From: Pratylenchus scribneri
Taxonomy: Eukaryota > Nematoda > Chromadorea > Rhabditida > Pratylenchidae
Assembly (NCBI GenBank): GCA_030063045.1
Contig: JAQSEB010000207.1
Location: 62,001-126,000 of the forward strand
Length of the DNA stretch: 64,000 bases
Direction: 5' to 3'
Part shown: piece by piece, positions 23,935-36,982 of the stretch
Layout: each line of letters starts with the position of its first letter
Position numbering within the stretch: the first letter of the stretch is position 1
The notes under the pieces: generated by a model
What the model was told of the DNA's origin: nothing
Databases searched by the model: none
The model's input: the letters and a program-made list of their open reading frames with translations, nothing else
Position numbers and translations under genes: made by a program

Positions 23935-26325
23935 AATCGAAGGCTTTGATACCTCTATTTTAGAGTGAAGAATATGATTCTAATAATATTTTTGAAAAAA
24001 ATTAAATTCTAGCCCCAAATTGGTCGGAAGATACTTTCGATCGATTGAATTATTGAATATTTTTGATAAAATTTATTAAAAATCAATAATGAGGTATTTT
24101 AAAAAATCGAAGGCTTTGATACCTCTATTTTAGAGTGAAGAATATGATTCTAATAATATTTTTGAAAAAAATTAAATTCTAGCCCCAAATTGGTCGGAAG
24201 ACTTTTCGATCGATTGAATTATTGAATATTTTTGATAAAATTTATTAAAAATCAATAATGAGGTATTTTAAAAAATCGAAGGCTTTGATACCTCTATTTT
24301 AGAGTGGAGAATATGATTCTAATGGAATTTTTCAAAAAAATTAAATTCTGGCCTCAAAATGGTCATAAAATACTTTCCGATCGATTGAATTATTGAATAT
24401 TTTTGATAAAATTTATTAAAAATCAATAATGAGGTATTTTAAAAAATCGAAGGCTTTGATACCTCTATTTTAGAGTGAAGAATATGATTCTAATAATATT
24501 TTTGAAAAAAATTAAATTCTAGCCCCAAATTGGTCGGAAGATACTTTTCGATCGATTGAATTATTGAATATTTTTGATAAAATTTATTAAAAATCAATAA
24601 TGAGGTATTTTAAAAAATCGAAGGCTTTGATACCTCTATTTTAGAGTGAAGAATATGATTCTAATAATATTTTTGAAAAAAATTAAATTCTAGCCCCAAA
24701 TTGGTCGGAAGATACTTTTCGATCGATTGAATTATTGAATATTTTTGATAAAATTTATTAAAAATCAATAATGAGGTATTTTAAAAAATCGAAGGCTTTG
24801 ATATCTCTATTTTAGAGTGAAGAATATGATTCTAATAATATTTTTGAAAAAAATTAAATTCTAGCCTCAAAATGGTCATAAAATACTTTTCGATCGATTG
24901 AATTATTGAATATTTTTGATAAAATTTATTAAAAATCAATAATGAGGTATTTTAAAAAATCGAAGGCTTTGATACCTCTATTTTAGAGTGGAGAATATGA
25001 TTCTAATGGAATTTTTCAAAAAAATTAAATTCTGGCCTCAAAATGGTCATAAAATACTTTCCGATCGATTGAATTATTGAATATTTTTGATAAAATTTAT
25101 TAAAAATCAATAATGAGGTATTTTAAAAAATCGAAGGCTTTGATACCTCTATTTTAGAGTGAAGAATATGATTCTAATAATATTTTTGAAAAAAATTAAA
25201 TTCTAGCCCCAAATTGGTCGGAAGATACTTTTCGATCGATTGAATTATTGAATATTTTTGATAAAATTTATTAAAAATCAATAATGAGGTATTTTAAAAA
25301 ATCGAAGGCTTTGATACCTCTATTTTAGAGTGAAGAATATGATTCTAATAATATTTTTGAAAAAAATTAAATTCTAGCCCCAAATTGGTCGGAAGATACT
25401 TTTCGATCGATTGAATTATTGAATATTTTTGATAAAATTTATTAAAAATCAATAATGAGGTATTTTAAAAAATCGAAGGCTTTGATACCTCTATTTTAGA
25501 GTGAAGAATATGATTTTAATAATATTTTTGAAAAAAATTAAATTCTAGCCCCAAATTGGTCGGAAGATACTTTTCGATCGATTGAATTATTGAATATTTT
25601 TGATAAAATTTATTAAAAATCAATAATGAGGTATTTTAAAAAATCGAAGGCTTTGATACCTCTATTTTAGAGTGAAGAATATGATTCTAATAATATTTTT
25701 GAAAAAAATTAAATTCTAGCCCCAAATTGGTCGGAAGATACTTTTCGATCGATTGAATTATTGAATATTTTTGATAAAATTTATTAAAAATCAATAATGA
25801 GGTATTTTAAAAAATCGAAGGCTTTGATACCTCTATTTTAGAGTGAAGAATATGATTCTAATAATATTTTTGAAAAAAATTAAATTCTAGCCCCAAATTG
25901 GTCGGAAGATACTTTTCGATCGATTGAATTATTGAATATTTTTGATAAAATTTATTAAAAATCAATAATGAGGTATTTTTAAAAATCGAAGGCTTTGATA
26001 CCTCTATTTTAGAGTGAAGAATATGATTCTAATAATATTTTTGAAAAAAATTAAATTCTAGCCCCAAATTGGTCGGAAGATACTTTTCGATCGATTGAAT
26101 TATTGAATATTTTTGATAAAATTTATTAAAAATCAATAATGAGGTATTTTAAAAAATCGAAGGCTTTGATACCTCTATTTTAGAGTGAAGAATATGATTC
26201 TAATAATATTTTTGAAAAAAATTAAATTCTAGCCCCAAATTGGTCGGAAGATACTTTTCGATCGATTGAATTATTGAATATTTTTGATAAAATTTATTAA
26301 AAATCAATAATGAGGTATTTTTAAA

Positions 26326-26490
26326 AATCGAAGGCTTTGATACCTCTATTTTAGAGTGAAGAATATGATAATATTTTTGAAAAAAATTAAATTCTGGCCT
26401 CAAAATGGTCATAAAATACTTTTCGATCGATTGAACTATTGAATATTTTTGATAAAATTTGTTAAAAATCGATATGTAGGTATTTTAAAA
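26326..26490 (+). repeat. 165-bp composite variant monomer, copy 2
   Basis: Carries the same 6-base deletion, gaactattg and gttaaaaatcgatatg tail as the monomer at 23770, 2556 bp away. The flanking monomers also match upstream (aggtatttttaaaaatcg at its left edge). The chance minus-strand frame 26200-26412 has the same translation as at copy 1. Confidence 0.9.
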
Positions 26491-27512
26491 AATCGAAGGC
26501 TTTGATACCTCTATTTTAGAGTGAAGAATATGATTCTAATAATATTTTTGAAAAAAATTAAATTCTGGCCCCAAATTGGTCGGAAGATACTTTTCGATCG
26601 ATTGAATTATTGAATATTTTTGATAAAATTTATTAAAAATCAATAATGAGGTATTTTAAAAAATCGAAGGCTTTGATACCTCTATTTTAGAGTGAAGAAT
26701 ATGATTCTAATAATATTTTTGAAAAAAATTAAATTCTAGCCCCAAATTGGTCGGAAGATACTTTTCGATCGATTGAATTATTGAATATTTTTGATAAAAT
26801 TTATTAAAAATCAATAATGAGGTATTTTAAAAAATCGAAGGCTTTGATACCTCTATTTTAGAGTGAAGAATATGATTCTAATAATATTTTTGAAAAAAAT
26901 TAAATTCTAGCCCCAAATTGGTCGGAAGACTTTTCGATCGATTGAATTATTGAATATTTTTGATAAAATTTATTAAAAATCAATAATGAGGTATTTTAAA
27001 AAATCGAAGGCTTTGATACCTCTATTTTAGAGTGAAGAATATGATTCTAATAATATTTTTGAAAAAAATTAAATTCTAGCCCCAAATTGGTCGGAAGATA
27101 CTTTTCGATCGATTGAATTATTGAATATTTTTGATAAAATTTATTAAAAATCAATAATGAGGTATTTTAAAAAATCGAAGGCTTTGATACCTCTATTTTA
27201 GAGTGAAGAATATGATTCTAATAATATTTTTGAAAAAAATTAAATTCTAGCCCCAAATTGGTCGGAAGACTTTTCGATCGATTGAATTATTGAATATTTT
27301 TGATAAAATTTATTAAAAATCAATAATGAGGTATTTTAAAAAATCGAAGGCTTTGATACCTCTATTTTAGAGTGAAGAATATGATTCTAATAATATTTTT
27401 GAAAAAAATTAAATTCTAGCCCCAAATTGGTCGGAAGATACTTTTCGATCGATTGAATTATTGAATATTTTTGATAAAATTTATTAAAAATCAATAATGA
27501 GGTATTTTTAAA

Positions 27513-27677
27513 AATCGAAGGCTTTGATACCTCTATTTTAGAGTGAAGAATATGATAATATTTTTGAAAAAAATTAAATTCTGGCCTCAAAATGGTCATA
27601 AAATACTTTTCGATCGATTGAACTATTGAATATTTTTGATAAAATTTGTTAAAAATCGATATGTAGGTATTTTAAAA
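27513..27677 (+). repeat. 165-bp composite variant monomer, copy 3
   Basis: Lies 1187 bp after copy 2, equal to seven monomers minus ten bases (one 6-base deletion and two 2-base deletions in the interval). It marks the right end of the class B-rich zone. The next monomer (27678) is class A attgtc. Confidence 0.9.
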
Positions 27678-29045
27678 AATCGAAGGCTTTGATACCTCTA
27701 TTTTAGAGTGAAGAATATGATTCTAATAATATTTTTGAAAAAAATTAAATTCTGGCCTCAAAATTGTCATAAAATACTTTTCGATCGATTGAATTATTGA
27801 ATATTTTTGATAAAATTTATTAAAAATCAATAATGAGGTATTTTAAAAAATCGAAGGCTTTGATACCTCTATTTTAGAGTGAAGAATATGATTCTAATAA
27901 TATTTTTGAAAAAAATTAAATTCTAGCCCCAAATTGGTCGGAAGATACTTTTCGATCGATTGAATTATTGAATATTTTTGATAAAATTTATTAAAAATCA
28001 ATAATGAGGTATTTTAAAAAATCGAAGGCTTTGATACCTCTATTTTAGAGTGAAGAATATGATTCTAATAATATTTTTGAAAAAAATTAAATTCTGGCCT
28101 CAAAATTGTCATAAAATACTTTTCGAACGATTGAATTATTGAATATTTTTGATAAAATTTATTAAAAATCAATAATGAGGTATTTTAAAAAATCGAAGGC
28201 TTTGATACCTCTATTTTAGAGTGAAGAATATGATTCTAATAATATTTTTGAAAAAAATTAAATTCTAGCCCCAAATTGGTCGGAAGATACTTTTCGATCG
28301 ATTGAATTATTGAATATTTTTGATAAAATTTATTAAAAATCAATAATGAGGTATTTTAAAAAATCGAAGGCTTTGATACCTCTATTTTAGAGTGAAGAAT
28401 ATGATTCTAATAATATTTTTGAAAAAAATTAAATTCTGGCCTCAAAATTGTCATAAAATACTTTTCGATCGATTGAATTATTGAATATTTTTGATAAAAT
28501 TTATTAAAAATCAATAATGAGGTATTTTAAAAAATCGAAGGCTTTGATACCTCTATTTTAGAGTGAAGAATATGATTCTAATAATATTTTTGAAAAAAAT
28601 TAAATTCTAGCCCCAAATTGGTCGGAAGATACTTTTCGATCGATTGAATTATTGAATATTTTTGATAAAATTTATTAAAAATCAATAATGAGGTATTTTA
28701 AAAAATCGAAGGCTTTGATACCTCTATTTTAGAGTGAAGAATATGATTCTAATAATATTTTTGAAAAAAATTAAATTCTAGCCCCAAATTGGTCGGAAGA
28801 TACTTTTCGATCGATTGAATTATTGAATATTTTTGATAAAATTTATTAAAAATCAATAATGAGGTATTTTAAAAAATCGAAGGCTTTGATACCTCTATTT
28901 TAGAGTGAAGAATATGATTCTAATAATATTTTTGAAAAAAATTAAATTCTAGCCTCAAAATTGTCATAAAATACTTTTCGATCGATTGAATTATTGAATA
29001 TTTTTGATAAAATTTATTAAAAATCAATAATGAGGTATTTTAAAA

Positions 29046-29409
29046 AATCGAAGGCTTTGATACCTCTATTTTAGAGTGAAGAATATGATTCTAATAATAT
29101 TTTTGAAAAAAATTAAATTCTAGCCCCAAATTGGTCGGAAGATACTTTTCGATCGATTGAATTATTGAATATTTTTGATAAAATTTATTAAAAATCAATT
29201 AAAAATCAATAATGAGGTATTTTAAAAAATCGAAGGCTTTGATACCTCTATTTTAGAGTGAAGAATATGATTCTAATAATATTTTTGAAAAAAATTAAAT
29301 TCTAGCCCCAAATTGGTCGGAAGATACTTTTCGATCGATTGAATTATTGAATATTTTTGATAAAATTTATTAAAAATCAATTAAAAATCAATAATGAGGT
29401 ATTTTAAAA
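29046..29409 (+). repeat. Two monomers of 182 bp with an 11-bp tandem duplication
   Basis: Both monomers (29046-29227 and 29228-29409) read aaaatcaattaaaaatcaat where others read aaaatcaataat: an 11-base segment, aattaaaaatc, is present twice. The change lies at the right arm of the 25-bp dyad, so it also duplicates that arm. Having two adjacent copies means that the slip happened once and the whole monomer was then duplicated. Confidence 0.9.
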
Positions 29410-29673
29410 AATCGAAGGCTTTGATACCTCTATTTTAGAGTGAAGAATATGATTCTAATAATATTTTTGAAAAAAATTAAATTCTAGCCCCAAATTGGTC
29501 GGAAGATACTTTTCGATCGATTGAATTATTGAATATTTTTGATAAAATTTATTAAAAATTTGAAAAAAATTAAATTCTGGCCTCAAAATTGTCATAAAAT
29601 ACTTTTCGATCGATTGAATTATTGAATATTTTTGATAAAATTTATTAAAAATCAATAATGAGGTATTTTAAAA
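29410..29673 (+). repeat. 264-bp fused pair with a 78-bp internal deletion
   Basis: This pair of monomers spans 264 bp instead of 342. The junction near 29560 joins attaaaaat at the end of the dyad of a class B monomer to ttgaaaaaaatt inside the first sub-repeat of the next, class A, monomer. The intervening 78 bases, including the whole junction inverted repeat, are missing. The breakpoints are short A/T runs, consistent with replication slippage or microhomology joining. The deletion also removes two minus-strand stops, which opens a chance 66-codon frame. Confidence 0.92.
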
Positions 29674-30699
29674 AATCGAAGGCTTTGATACCTCTATTTT
29701 AGAGTGAAGAATATGATTCTAATAATATTTTTGAAAAAAATTAAATTCTGGCCTCAAAATTGTCATAAAATACTTTTCGATCGATTGAATTATTGAATAT
29801 TTTTGATAAAATTTATTAAAAATCAATAATGAGGTATTTTAAAAAATCGAAGGCTTTGATACCTCTATTTTAGAGTGAAGAATATGATTCTAATAATATT
29901 TTTGAAAAAAATTAAATTCTAGCCCCAAATTGGTCGGAAGATACTTTTCGATCGATTGAATTATTGAATATTTTTGATAAAATTTATTAAAAATCAATAA
30001 TGAGGTATTTTAAAAAATCGAAGGCTTTGATACCTCTATTTTAGAGTGAAGAATATGATTCTAATAATATTTTTGAAAAAAATTAAATTCTGGCCTCAAA
30101 ATTGTCATAAAATACTTTTCGATCGATTGAATTATTGAATATTTTTGATAAAATTTATTAAAAATCAATAATGAGGTATTTTAAAAAATCGAAGGCTTTG
30201 ATACCTCTATTTTAGAGTGAAGAATATGATTCTAATAATATTTTTGAAAAAAATTAAATTCTAGCCCCAAATTGGTCGGAAGATACTTTTCGATCGATTG
30301 AATTATTGAATATTTTTGATAAAATTTATTAAAAATCAATAATGAGGTATTTTAAAAAATCGAAGGCTTTGATACCTCTATTTTAGAGTGAAGAATATGA
30401 TTCTAATAATATTTTTGAAAAAAATTAAATTCTGGCCTCAAAATTGTCATAAAATACTTTTCGAACGATTGAATTATTGAATATTTTTGATAAAATTTAT
30501 TAAAAATCAATAATGAGGTATTTTAAAAAATCGAAGGCTTTGATACCTCTATTTTAGAGTGAAGAATATGATTCTAATAATATTTTTGAAAAAAATTAAA
30601 TTCTAGCCCCAAATTGGTCGGAAGATACTTTTCGATCGATTGAATTATTGAATATTTTTGATAAAATTTATTAAAAATCAATAATGAGGTATTTTAAAA

Positions 30700-31895
30700 A
30701 ATCGAAGGCTTTGATACCTCTATTTTAGAGTGAAGAATATGATTCTAATAATATTTTTGAAAAAAATTAAATTCTGGCCTCAAAATGGTCATAAAATACT
30801 TTCCGATCGATTGAATTATTGAATATTTTTGATAAAATTTATTAAAAATCATAATGAGGTATTTTAAAAAATCGAAGGCTTTGATACCTCTATTTTAGAG
30901 TGAAGAATATGATTCTAATAATATTTTTGAAAAAAATTAAATTCTGGCCTCAAAATTGTCATAAAATACTTTCCGATCGATTGAATTATTGAATATTTTT
31001 GATAAAATTTATTAAAAATCAATAATGAGGTATTTTAAAAAATCGAAGGCTTTGATACCTCTATTTTAGATTGAAGAATATGATTCTAATAATATTTTTG
31101 AAAAAAATTAAATTCTAGCCCCAAATTGGTCGGAAGATACTTTTCGATCGATTGAATTATTGAATATTTTTGATAAAATTTATTAAAAATCAATAATGAG
31201 GTATTTTAAAAAATCGAAGGCTTTGATACCTCTATTTTAGATTGAAGAATATGATTTTAATAATATTTTTGAAAAAAATTAAATTCTAGCCCCAAATTGG
31301 TCGGAAGATACTTTTCGATCGATTGAATTATTGAATATTTTTGATAAAATTTATTAAAAATCAATAATGAGGTATTTTTAAAAATCGAAGGCTTTGATAC
31401 CTCTATTTTAGATTGAAGAATATGATTCTAATAATATTTTTGAAAAAAATTAAATTCTAGCCCCAAATTGGTGGGAAGATACTTTCCGATCGATTGAATT
31501 ATTGAATATTTTTGATAAAATTTATTAAAAATCAATAATGAGGTATTTTAAAAAATTGTAGGCTTTGATACCTCTATTTTAGAGTGAAGAATATGATTCT
31601 AATAATATTTTTGAAAAAAATTAAATTCTAGCCCCAAATTGGTGGGAAGATACTTTCCGATCGATTGAATTATTGAATATTTTTGATAAAATTTATTAAA
31701 AATCAATAATGAGGTATTTTTAAAAATCGAAGGCTTTGATACCTCTATTTTAGATTGAAGAATATGATTCTAATAATATTTTTGAAAAAAATTAAATTCT
31801 AGCCCCAAATTGGTCGGAAGATACTTTTCGATCGATTGAATTATTGAATATTTTTGATAAAATTTATTAAAAATCAATAATGAGGTATTTTAAAA
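30700..31895 (+). repeat. Zone 8: rare-variant left flank of the C block
   Basis: Seven monomers with changes rare elsewhere: ctttccgatcg, tagattgaag instead of tagagtgaag, ggtgggaagat instead of ggtcggaagat, aaaattgtaggc instead of aaaatcgaaggc, and tatttttaaaaatcg. One base is missing near 30850 (aaaatcataatg). The same rare changes reappear to the right of the C block at 36983-38008. Confidence 0.87.
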
Positions 31896-32574
31896 AATCG
31901 AAGGCTTTGATACCTCTATTTTAGAGTGAAGTATATGATTCTAATGGAATTTTCAAAAAAATTAAATTCTAGCCCCAAATTGGTCGGAAGATACTTTTCG
32001 ATCGATTGAATTATTGAATATTTTTGAAAAATTTATTAAAAATCAATAATGAGGTATTTTAAAAAATCGAAGGCTTTGATACCTCTATTTTAGATTGAAG
32101 AATATGATTCTAATAATATTTTTGAAAAAAATTAAATTCTAGCCCCAAATTGGTCGGAAGATACTTTTCGATCGATTGAATTATTGAATATTTTTGATAA
32201 AATTTATTAAAAATCAATAATGAGGTATTTTAAAAAATCGAAGGCTTTGATACCTCTATTTTAGAGTGAAGTATATGATTCTAATGGAATTTTCAAAAAA
32301 ATTAAATTCTGGCCTCAAAATGGTCATAAAATACTTTTCGATCGATTGAATTATTGAATATTTTTGATAAAATTTATTAAAAATCAATAATGAGGTATTT
32401 TAAAAAATCGAAGGCTTTGATACCTCTATTTTAGAGTGAAGTATATGATTCTAATGGAATTTTCAAAAAAATTAAATTCTAGCCCCAAATTGGTCGGAAG
32501 ATACTTTTCGATCGATTGAATTATTGAATATTTTTGAAAAATTTATTAAAAATCAATAATGAGGTATTTTAAAA

Positions 32575-32743
32575 AATCGAAGGCTTTGATACCTCTATTT
32601 TAGAGTGAAGTATATGATTCTAATGGAATTTTCAAAAAAATTAAATTCTGGCCTCAAAATGGTCATAAAATACTTTTCGATCGATTGAATTATTGAATAT
32701 TTTTGAAAAATTTATTAAAAATCAATAATGAGGTATTTTAAAA
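32575..32743 (+). repeat. Reference monomer, class C (169 bp)
   Basis: An example of class C with an A-type block. It has gtgaagtatatg, aatggaattttc, ctggcctcaaaatgg and gaaaaattt. The two one-base losses relative to monomer 1 make it 169 bp. The loss in gaaaaattt weakens the 25-bp dyad to 24 bp with two mismatched pairs. The motif ggaattttc resembles a Rel-type half site, but in AT-rich repeats that is easily fortuitous. Confidence 0.9.
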
Positions 32744-34607
32744 AATCGAAGGCTTTGATACCTCTATTTTAGAGTGAAGTATATGATTCTAATGGAATTT
32801 TCAAAAAAATTAAATTCTGGCCTCAAAATGGTCATAAAATACTTTTCGATCGATTGAATTATTGAATATTTTTGATAAAATTTATTAAAAATCAATAATG
32901 AGGTATTTTAAAAAATCGAAGGCTTTGATACCTCTATTTTAGAGTGAAGTATATGATTCTAATGGAATTTTCAAAAAAATTAAATTCTAGCCCCAAATTG
33001 GTCGGAAGATACTCTTCGATCGATTGAATTATTGAATATTTTTGAAAAATTTATTAAAAATCAATAATGAGGTATTTTAAAAAATCGAAGGCTTTGATAC
33101 CTCTATTTTAGAGTGAAGTATATGATTCTAATGGAATTTTCAAAAAAATTAAATTCTAGCCCCAAATTGGTCGGAAGATACTTTTCGATCGATTGAATTA
33201 TTGAATATTTTTGATAAAATTTATTAAAAATCAATAATGAGGTATTTTAAAAAATCGAAGGCTTTGATACCTCTATTTTAGAGTGAAGTATATGATTCTA
33301 ATGGAATTTTCAAAAAAATTAAATTCTGGCCTCAAAATGGTCATAAAATACTTTTCGATCGATTGAATTATTGAATATTTTTGAAAAATTTATTAAAAAT
33401 CAATAATGAGGTATTTTAAAAAATCGAAGGCTTTGATACCTCTATTTTAGAGTGAAGTATATGATTCTAATGGAATTTTCAAAAAAATTAAATTCTGGCC
33501 TCAAAATGGTCATAAAATACTTTTCGATCGATTGAATTATTGAATATTTTTGATAAAATTTATTAAAAATCAATAATGAGGTATTTTAAAAAATCGAAGG
33601 CTTTGATACCTCTATTTTAGAGTGAAGTATATGATTCTAATGGAATTTTCAAAAAAATTAAATTCTGGCCTCAAAATGGTCATAAAATACTTTTCGATCG
33701 ATTGAATTATTGAATATTTTTGATAAAATTTATTAAAAATCAATAATGAGGTATTTTAAAAAATCGAAGGCTTTGATACCTCTATTTTAGAGTGAAGTAT
33801 ATGATTCTAATGGAATTTTCAAAAAAATTAAATTCTGGCCTCAAAATGGTCATAAAATACTTTTCGATCGATTGAATTATTGAATATTTTTGAAAAATTT
33901 ATTAAAAATCAATAATGAGGTATTTTAAAAAATCGAAGGCTTTGATACCTCTATTTTAGAGTGAAGTATATGATTCTAATGGAATTTTCAAAAAAATTAA
34001 ATTCTGGCCTCAAAATGGTCATAAAATACTTTTCGATCGATTGAATTATTGAATATTTTTGAAAAATTTATTAAAAATCAATAATGAGGTATTTTAAAAA
34101 ATCGAAGGCTTTGATACCTCTATTTTAGAGTGAAGTATATGATTCTAATGGAATTTTCAAAAAAATTAAATTCTGGCCTCAAAATGGTCATAAAATACTT
34201 TTCGATCGATTGAATTATTGAATATTTTTGAAAAATTTATTAAAAATCAATAATGAGGTATTTTAAAAAATCGAAGGCTTTGATACCTCTATTTTAGAGT
34301 GAAGTATATGATTCTAATGGAATTTTCAAAAAAATTAAATTCTGGCCTCAAAATGGTCATAAAATACTTTTCGATCGATTGAATTATTGAATATTTTTGA
34401 AAAATTTATTAAAAATCAATAATGAGGTATTTTAAAAAATCGAAGGCTTTGATACCTCTATTTTAGAGTGAAGTATATGATTCTAATGGAATTTTCAAAA
34501 AAATTAAATTCTGGCCTCAAAATGGTCATAAAATACTTTTCGATCGATTGAATTATTGAATATTTTTGATAAAATTTATTAAAAATCAATAATGAGGTAT
34601 TTTAAAA

Positions 34608-35115
34608 AATCGAAGGCTTTGATACCTCTATTTTAGAGTGAAGTATATGATTCTAATGGAATTTTCAAAAAAATTAAATTCTAGCCCCAAATTGGTCGGA
34701 AGATACTTTTCGATCGATTGAATTATTGAATATTTTTGAAAAATTTATTAAAAATCAATAATGAGGTATTTTAAAAAATCGAAGGCTTTGATACCTCTAT
34801 TTTAGAGTGAAGTATATGATTCTAATGGAATTTTCAAAAAAATTAAATTCTGGCCTCAAAATGGTCATAAAATACTTTTCGATCGATTGAATTATTGAAT
34901 ATTTTTGAAAAATTTATTAAAAATCAATAATGAGGTATTTTAAAAAATCGAAGGCTTTGATACCTCTATTTTAGAGTGAAGTATATGATTCTAATGGAAT
35001 TTTCAAAAAAATTAAATTCTGGCCTCAAAATGGTCATAAAATACTTTTCGATCGATTGAATTATTGAATATTTTTGATAAAATTTATTAAAAATCAATAA
35101 TGAGGTATTTTAAAA
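34608..35115 (+). repeat. 508-bp class C trimer (B-type, A-type, A-type)
   Basis: Three C monomers of 169, 169 and 170 bp: a B-type block with gaaaaattt, an A-type with gaaaaattt, and an A-type with gataaaattt. The first monomer of a next unit follows at 35116. The same trimer with the same 508-bp spacing occurs at 36136-36643, with B-type starts at 36136 and 36644. Confidence 0.87.
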
Positions 35116-36135
35116 AATCGAAGGCTTTGATACCTCTATTTTAGAGTGAAGTATATGATTCTAATGGAATTTTCAAAAAAATTAAATTCTAGCCCCAAAT
35201 TGGTCGGAAGATACTTTTCGATCGATTGAATTATTGAATATTTTTGAAAAATTTATTAAAAATCAATAATGAGGTATTTTAAAAAATCGAAGGCTTTGAT
35301 ACCTCTATTTTAGAGTGAAGAATATGATTCTAATAATATTTTTGAAAAAAATTAAATTCTAGCCCCAAATTGGTCGGAAGATACTTTTCGATCCATTGAA
35401 TTATTGAATATTTTTGATAAAATTTATTAAAAATCAATAATGAGGTATTTTAAAAAATCGAAGGCTTTGATACCTCTATTTTAGAGTGAAGAATATGATT
35501 CTAATAATATTTTTGAAAAAAATTAAATTCTGGCCTCAAAATTGTCATAAAATACTTTTCGATCGATTGAATTATTGAATATTTTTGATAAAATTTATTA
35601 AAAATCAATAATGAGGTATTTTAAAAAATCGAAGGCTTTGATACCTCTATTTTAGAGTGAAGAATATGATTCTAATAATATTTTTGAAAAAAATTAAATT
35701 CTAGCCCCAAATTGGTCGGAAGATACTTTTCGATCGATTGAATTATTGAATATTTTTGAAAAATTTATTAAAAATCAATAATGAGGTATTTTAAAAAATC
35801 GAAGGCTTTGATACCTCTATTTTAGAGTGAAGTATATGATTCTAATGGAATTTTCAAAAAAATTAAATTCTGGCCTCAAAATGGTCATAAAATACTTTTC
35901 GATCGATTGAATTATTGAATATTTTTGAAAAATTTATTAAAAATCAATAATGAGGTATTTTAAAAAATCGAAGGCTTTGATACCTCTATTTTAGAGTGAA
36001 GTATATGATTCTAATGGAATTTTCAAAAAAATTAAATTCTGGCCTCAAAATGGTCATAAAATACTTTTCGATCGATTGAATTATTGAATATTTTTGATAA
36101 AATTTATTAAAAATCAATAATGAGGTATTTTAAAA

Positions 36136-36643
36136 AATCGAAGGCTTTGATACCTCTATTTTAGAGTGAAGTATATGATTCTAATGGAATTTTCAAAAAA
36201 ATTAAATTCTAGCCCCAAATTGGTCGGAAGATACTTTTCGATCGATTGAATTATTGAATATTTTTGAAAAATTTATTAAAAATCAATAATGAGGTATTTT
36301 AAAAAATCGAAGGCTTTGATACCTCTATTTTAGAGTGAAGTATATGATTCTAATGGAATTTTCAAAAAAATTAAATTCTGGCCTCAAAATGGTCATAAAA
36401 TACTTTTCGATCGATTGAATTATTGAATATTTTTGAAAAATTTATTAAAAATCAATAATGAGGTATTTTAAAAAATCGAAGGCTTTGATACCTCTATTTT
36501 AGAGTGAAGTATATGATTCTAATGGAATTTTCAAAAAAATTAAATTCTGGCCTCAAAATGGTCATAAAATACTTTTCGATCGATTGAATTATTGAATATT
36601 TTTGATAAAATTTATTAAAAATCAATAATGAGGTATTTTAAAA
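36136..36643 (+). repeat. 508-bp class C trimer, second location
   Basis: Same order and lengths as 34608-35115. The preceding monomers (35797 and 35967) supply the A-type pair of an earlier unit, so about two and a half units are present. The three non-C monomers at 35285-35796 separate the two trimer runs. Confidence 0.85.
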
Positions 36644-36982
36644 AATCGAAGGCTTTGATACCTCTATTTTAGAGTGAAGTATATGATTCTAATGGAATTT
36701 TCAAAAAAATTAAATTCTAGCCCCAAATTGGTCGGAAGATACTTTTCGATCGATTGAATTATTGAATATTTTTGAAAAATTTATTAAAAATCAATAATGA
36801 GGTATTTTAAAAAATCGAAGGCTTTGATACCTCTATTTTAGAGTGAAGTATATGATTCTAATGGAATTTTCAAAAAAATTAAATTCTAGCCCCAAATTGG
36901 TCGGAAGATACTTTTCGATCGATTGAATTATTGAATATTTTTGATAAAATTTATTAAAAATCAATAATGAGGTATTTTAAAA

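Larger units (their letters stand above)
23770..27677 (+). repeat. Zone 6: class B-rich monomers with a recurring deletion variant
   Basis: Mostly class B, with gtggag marked monomers at 24274 and 24958 and the 6-base-deletion monomer at 23770, 26326 and 27513. Small deletions provide fingerprints: one base at 24034 (gatactttcgatcg) and two bases at about 24199, 26929 and 27269 (gaagacttttcg). They account exactly for spacings of 1701 bp between gtggag markers and of 2556 and 1187 bp between the deletion monomers. Other one-off changes are gatatctcta near 24801 and gattttaat near 25512. Confidence 0.88.
27678..30699 (+). repeat. Zone 7: alternating A/B monomers, partly a 342-bp dimer
   Basis: At 27678-28703 the order is A, B, A, B, A, B, and at 29674-30699 it is again A, B, A, B, A, B, giving a two-monomer repeat. 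The rare cgaacg change at 28124 recurs at 30462, 2338 bp away. That equals 14 monomers minus the 78-bp deletion plus two 11-bp insertions that lie between, so the interval is a duplicated block whose middle was later rearranged. Confidence 0.87.
31896..36982 (+). repeat. Zone 9: class C block
   Basis: Monomers carry gtgaagtatatg and aatggaattttc in place of gtgaagaatatg and aataatatttttg, giving lengths of 169 bp (with gaaaaattt) or 170 bp (with gataaaattt). Both A-type (atggtc) and B-type diagnostic blocks occur on this background, so the left and right parts of the monomer have recombined freely. A non-C monomer lies at 32065-32235 and three at 35285-35796. One monomer has actcttcg near 33012. 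Isolated C monomers recur at 38009 and in the 11-mer. Confidence 0.9.

Noticed and set aside
29455..29655. 66-codon open frame on the minus strand
   Set aside because: It spans the 78-bp deletion junction, which removes both stops of that phase. It is a chance by-product of the rearrangement within satellite sequence.
32605..32650. ggaattttc in class C monomers as a Rel/NF-kB-type site
   Set aside because: It is only a partial match to the consensus, in an AT-rich repeat where such strings occur by chance, and nothing nearby looks like a promoter or gene.
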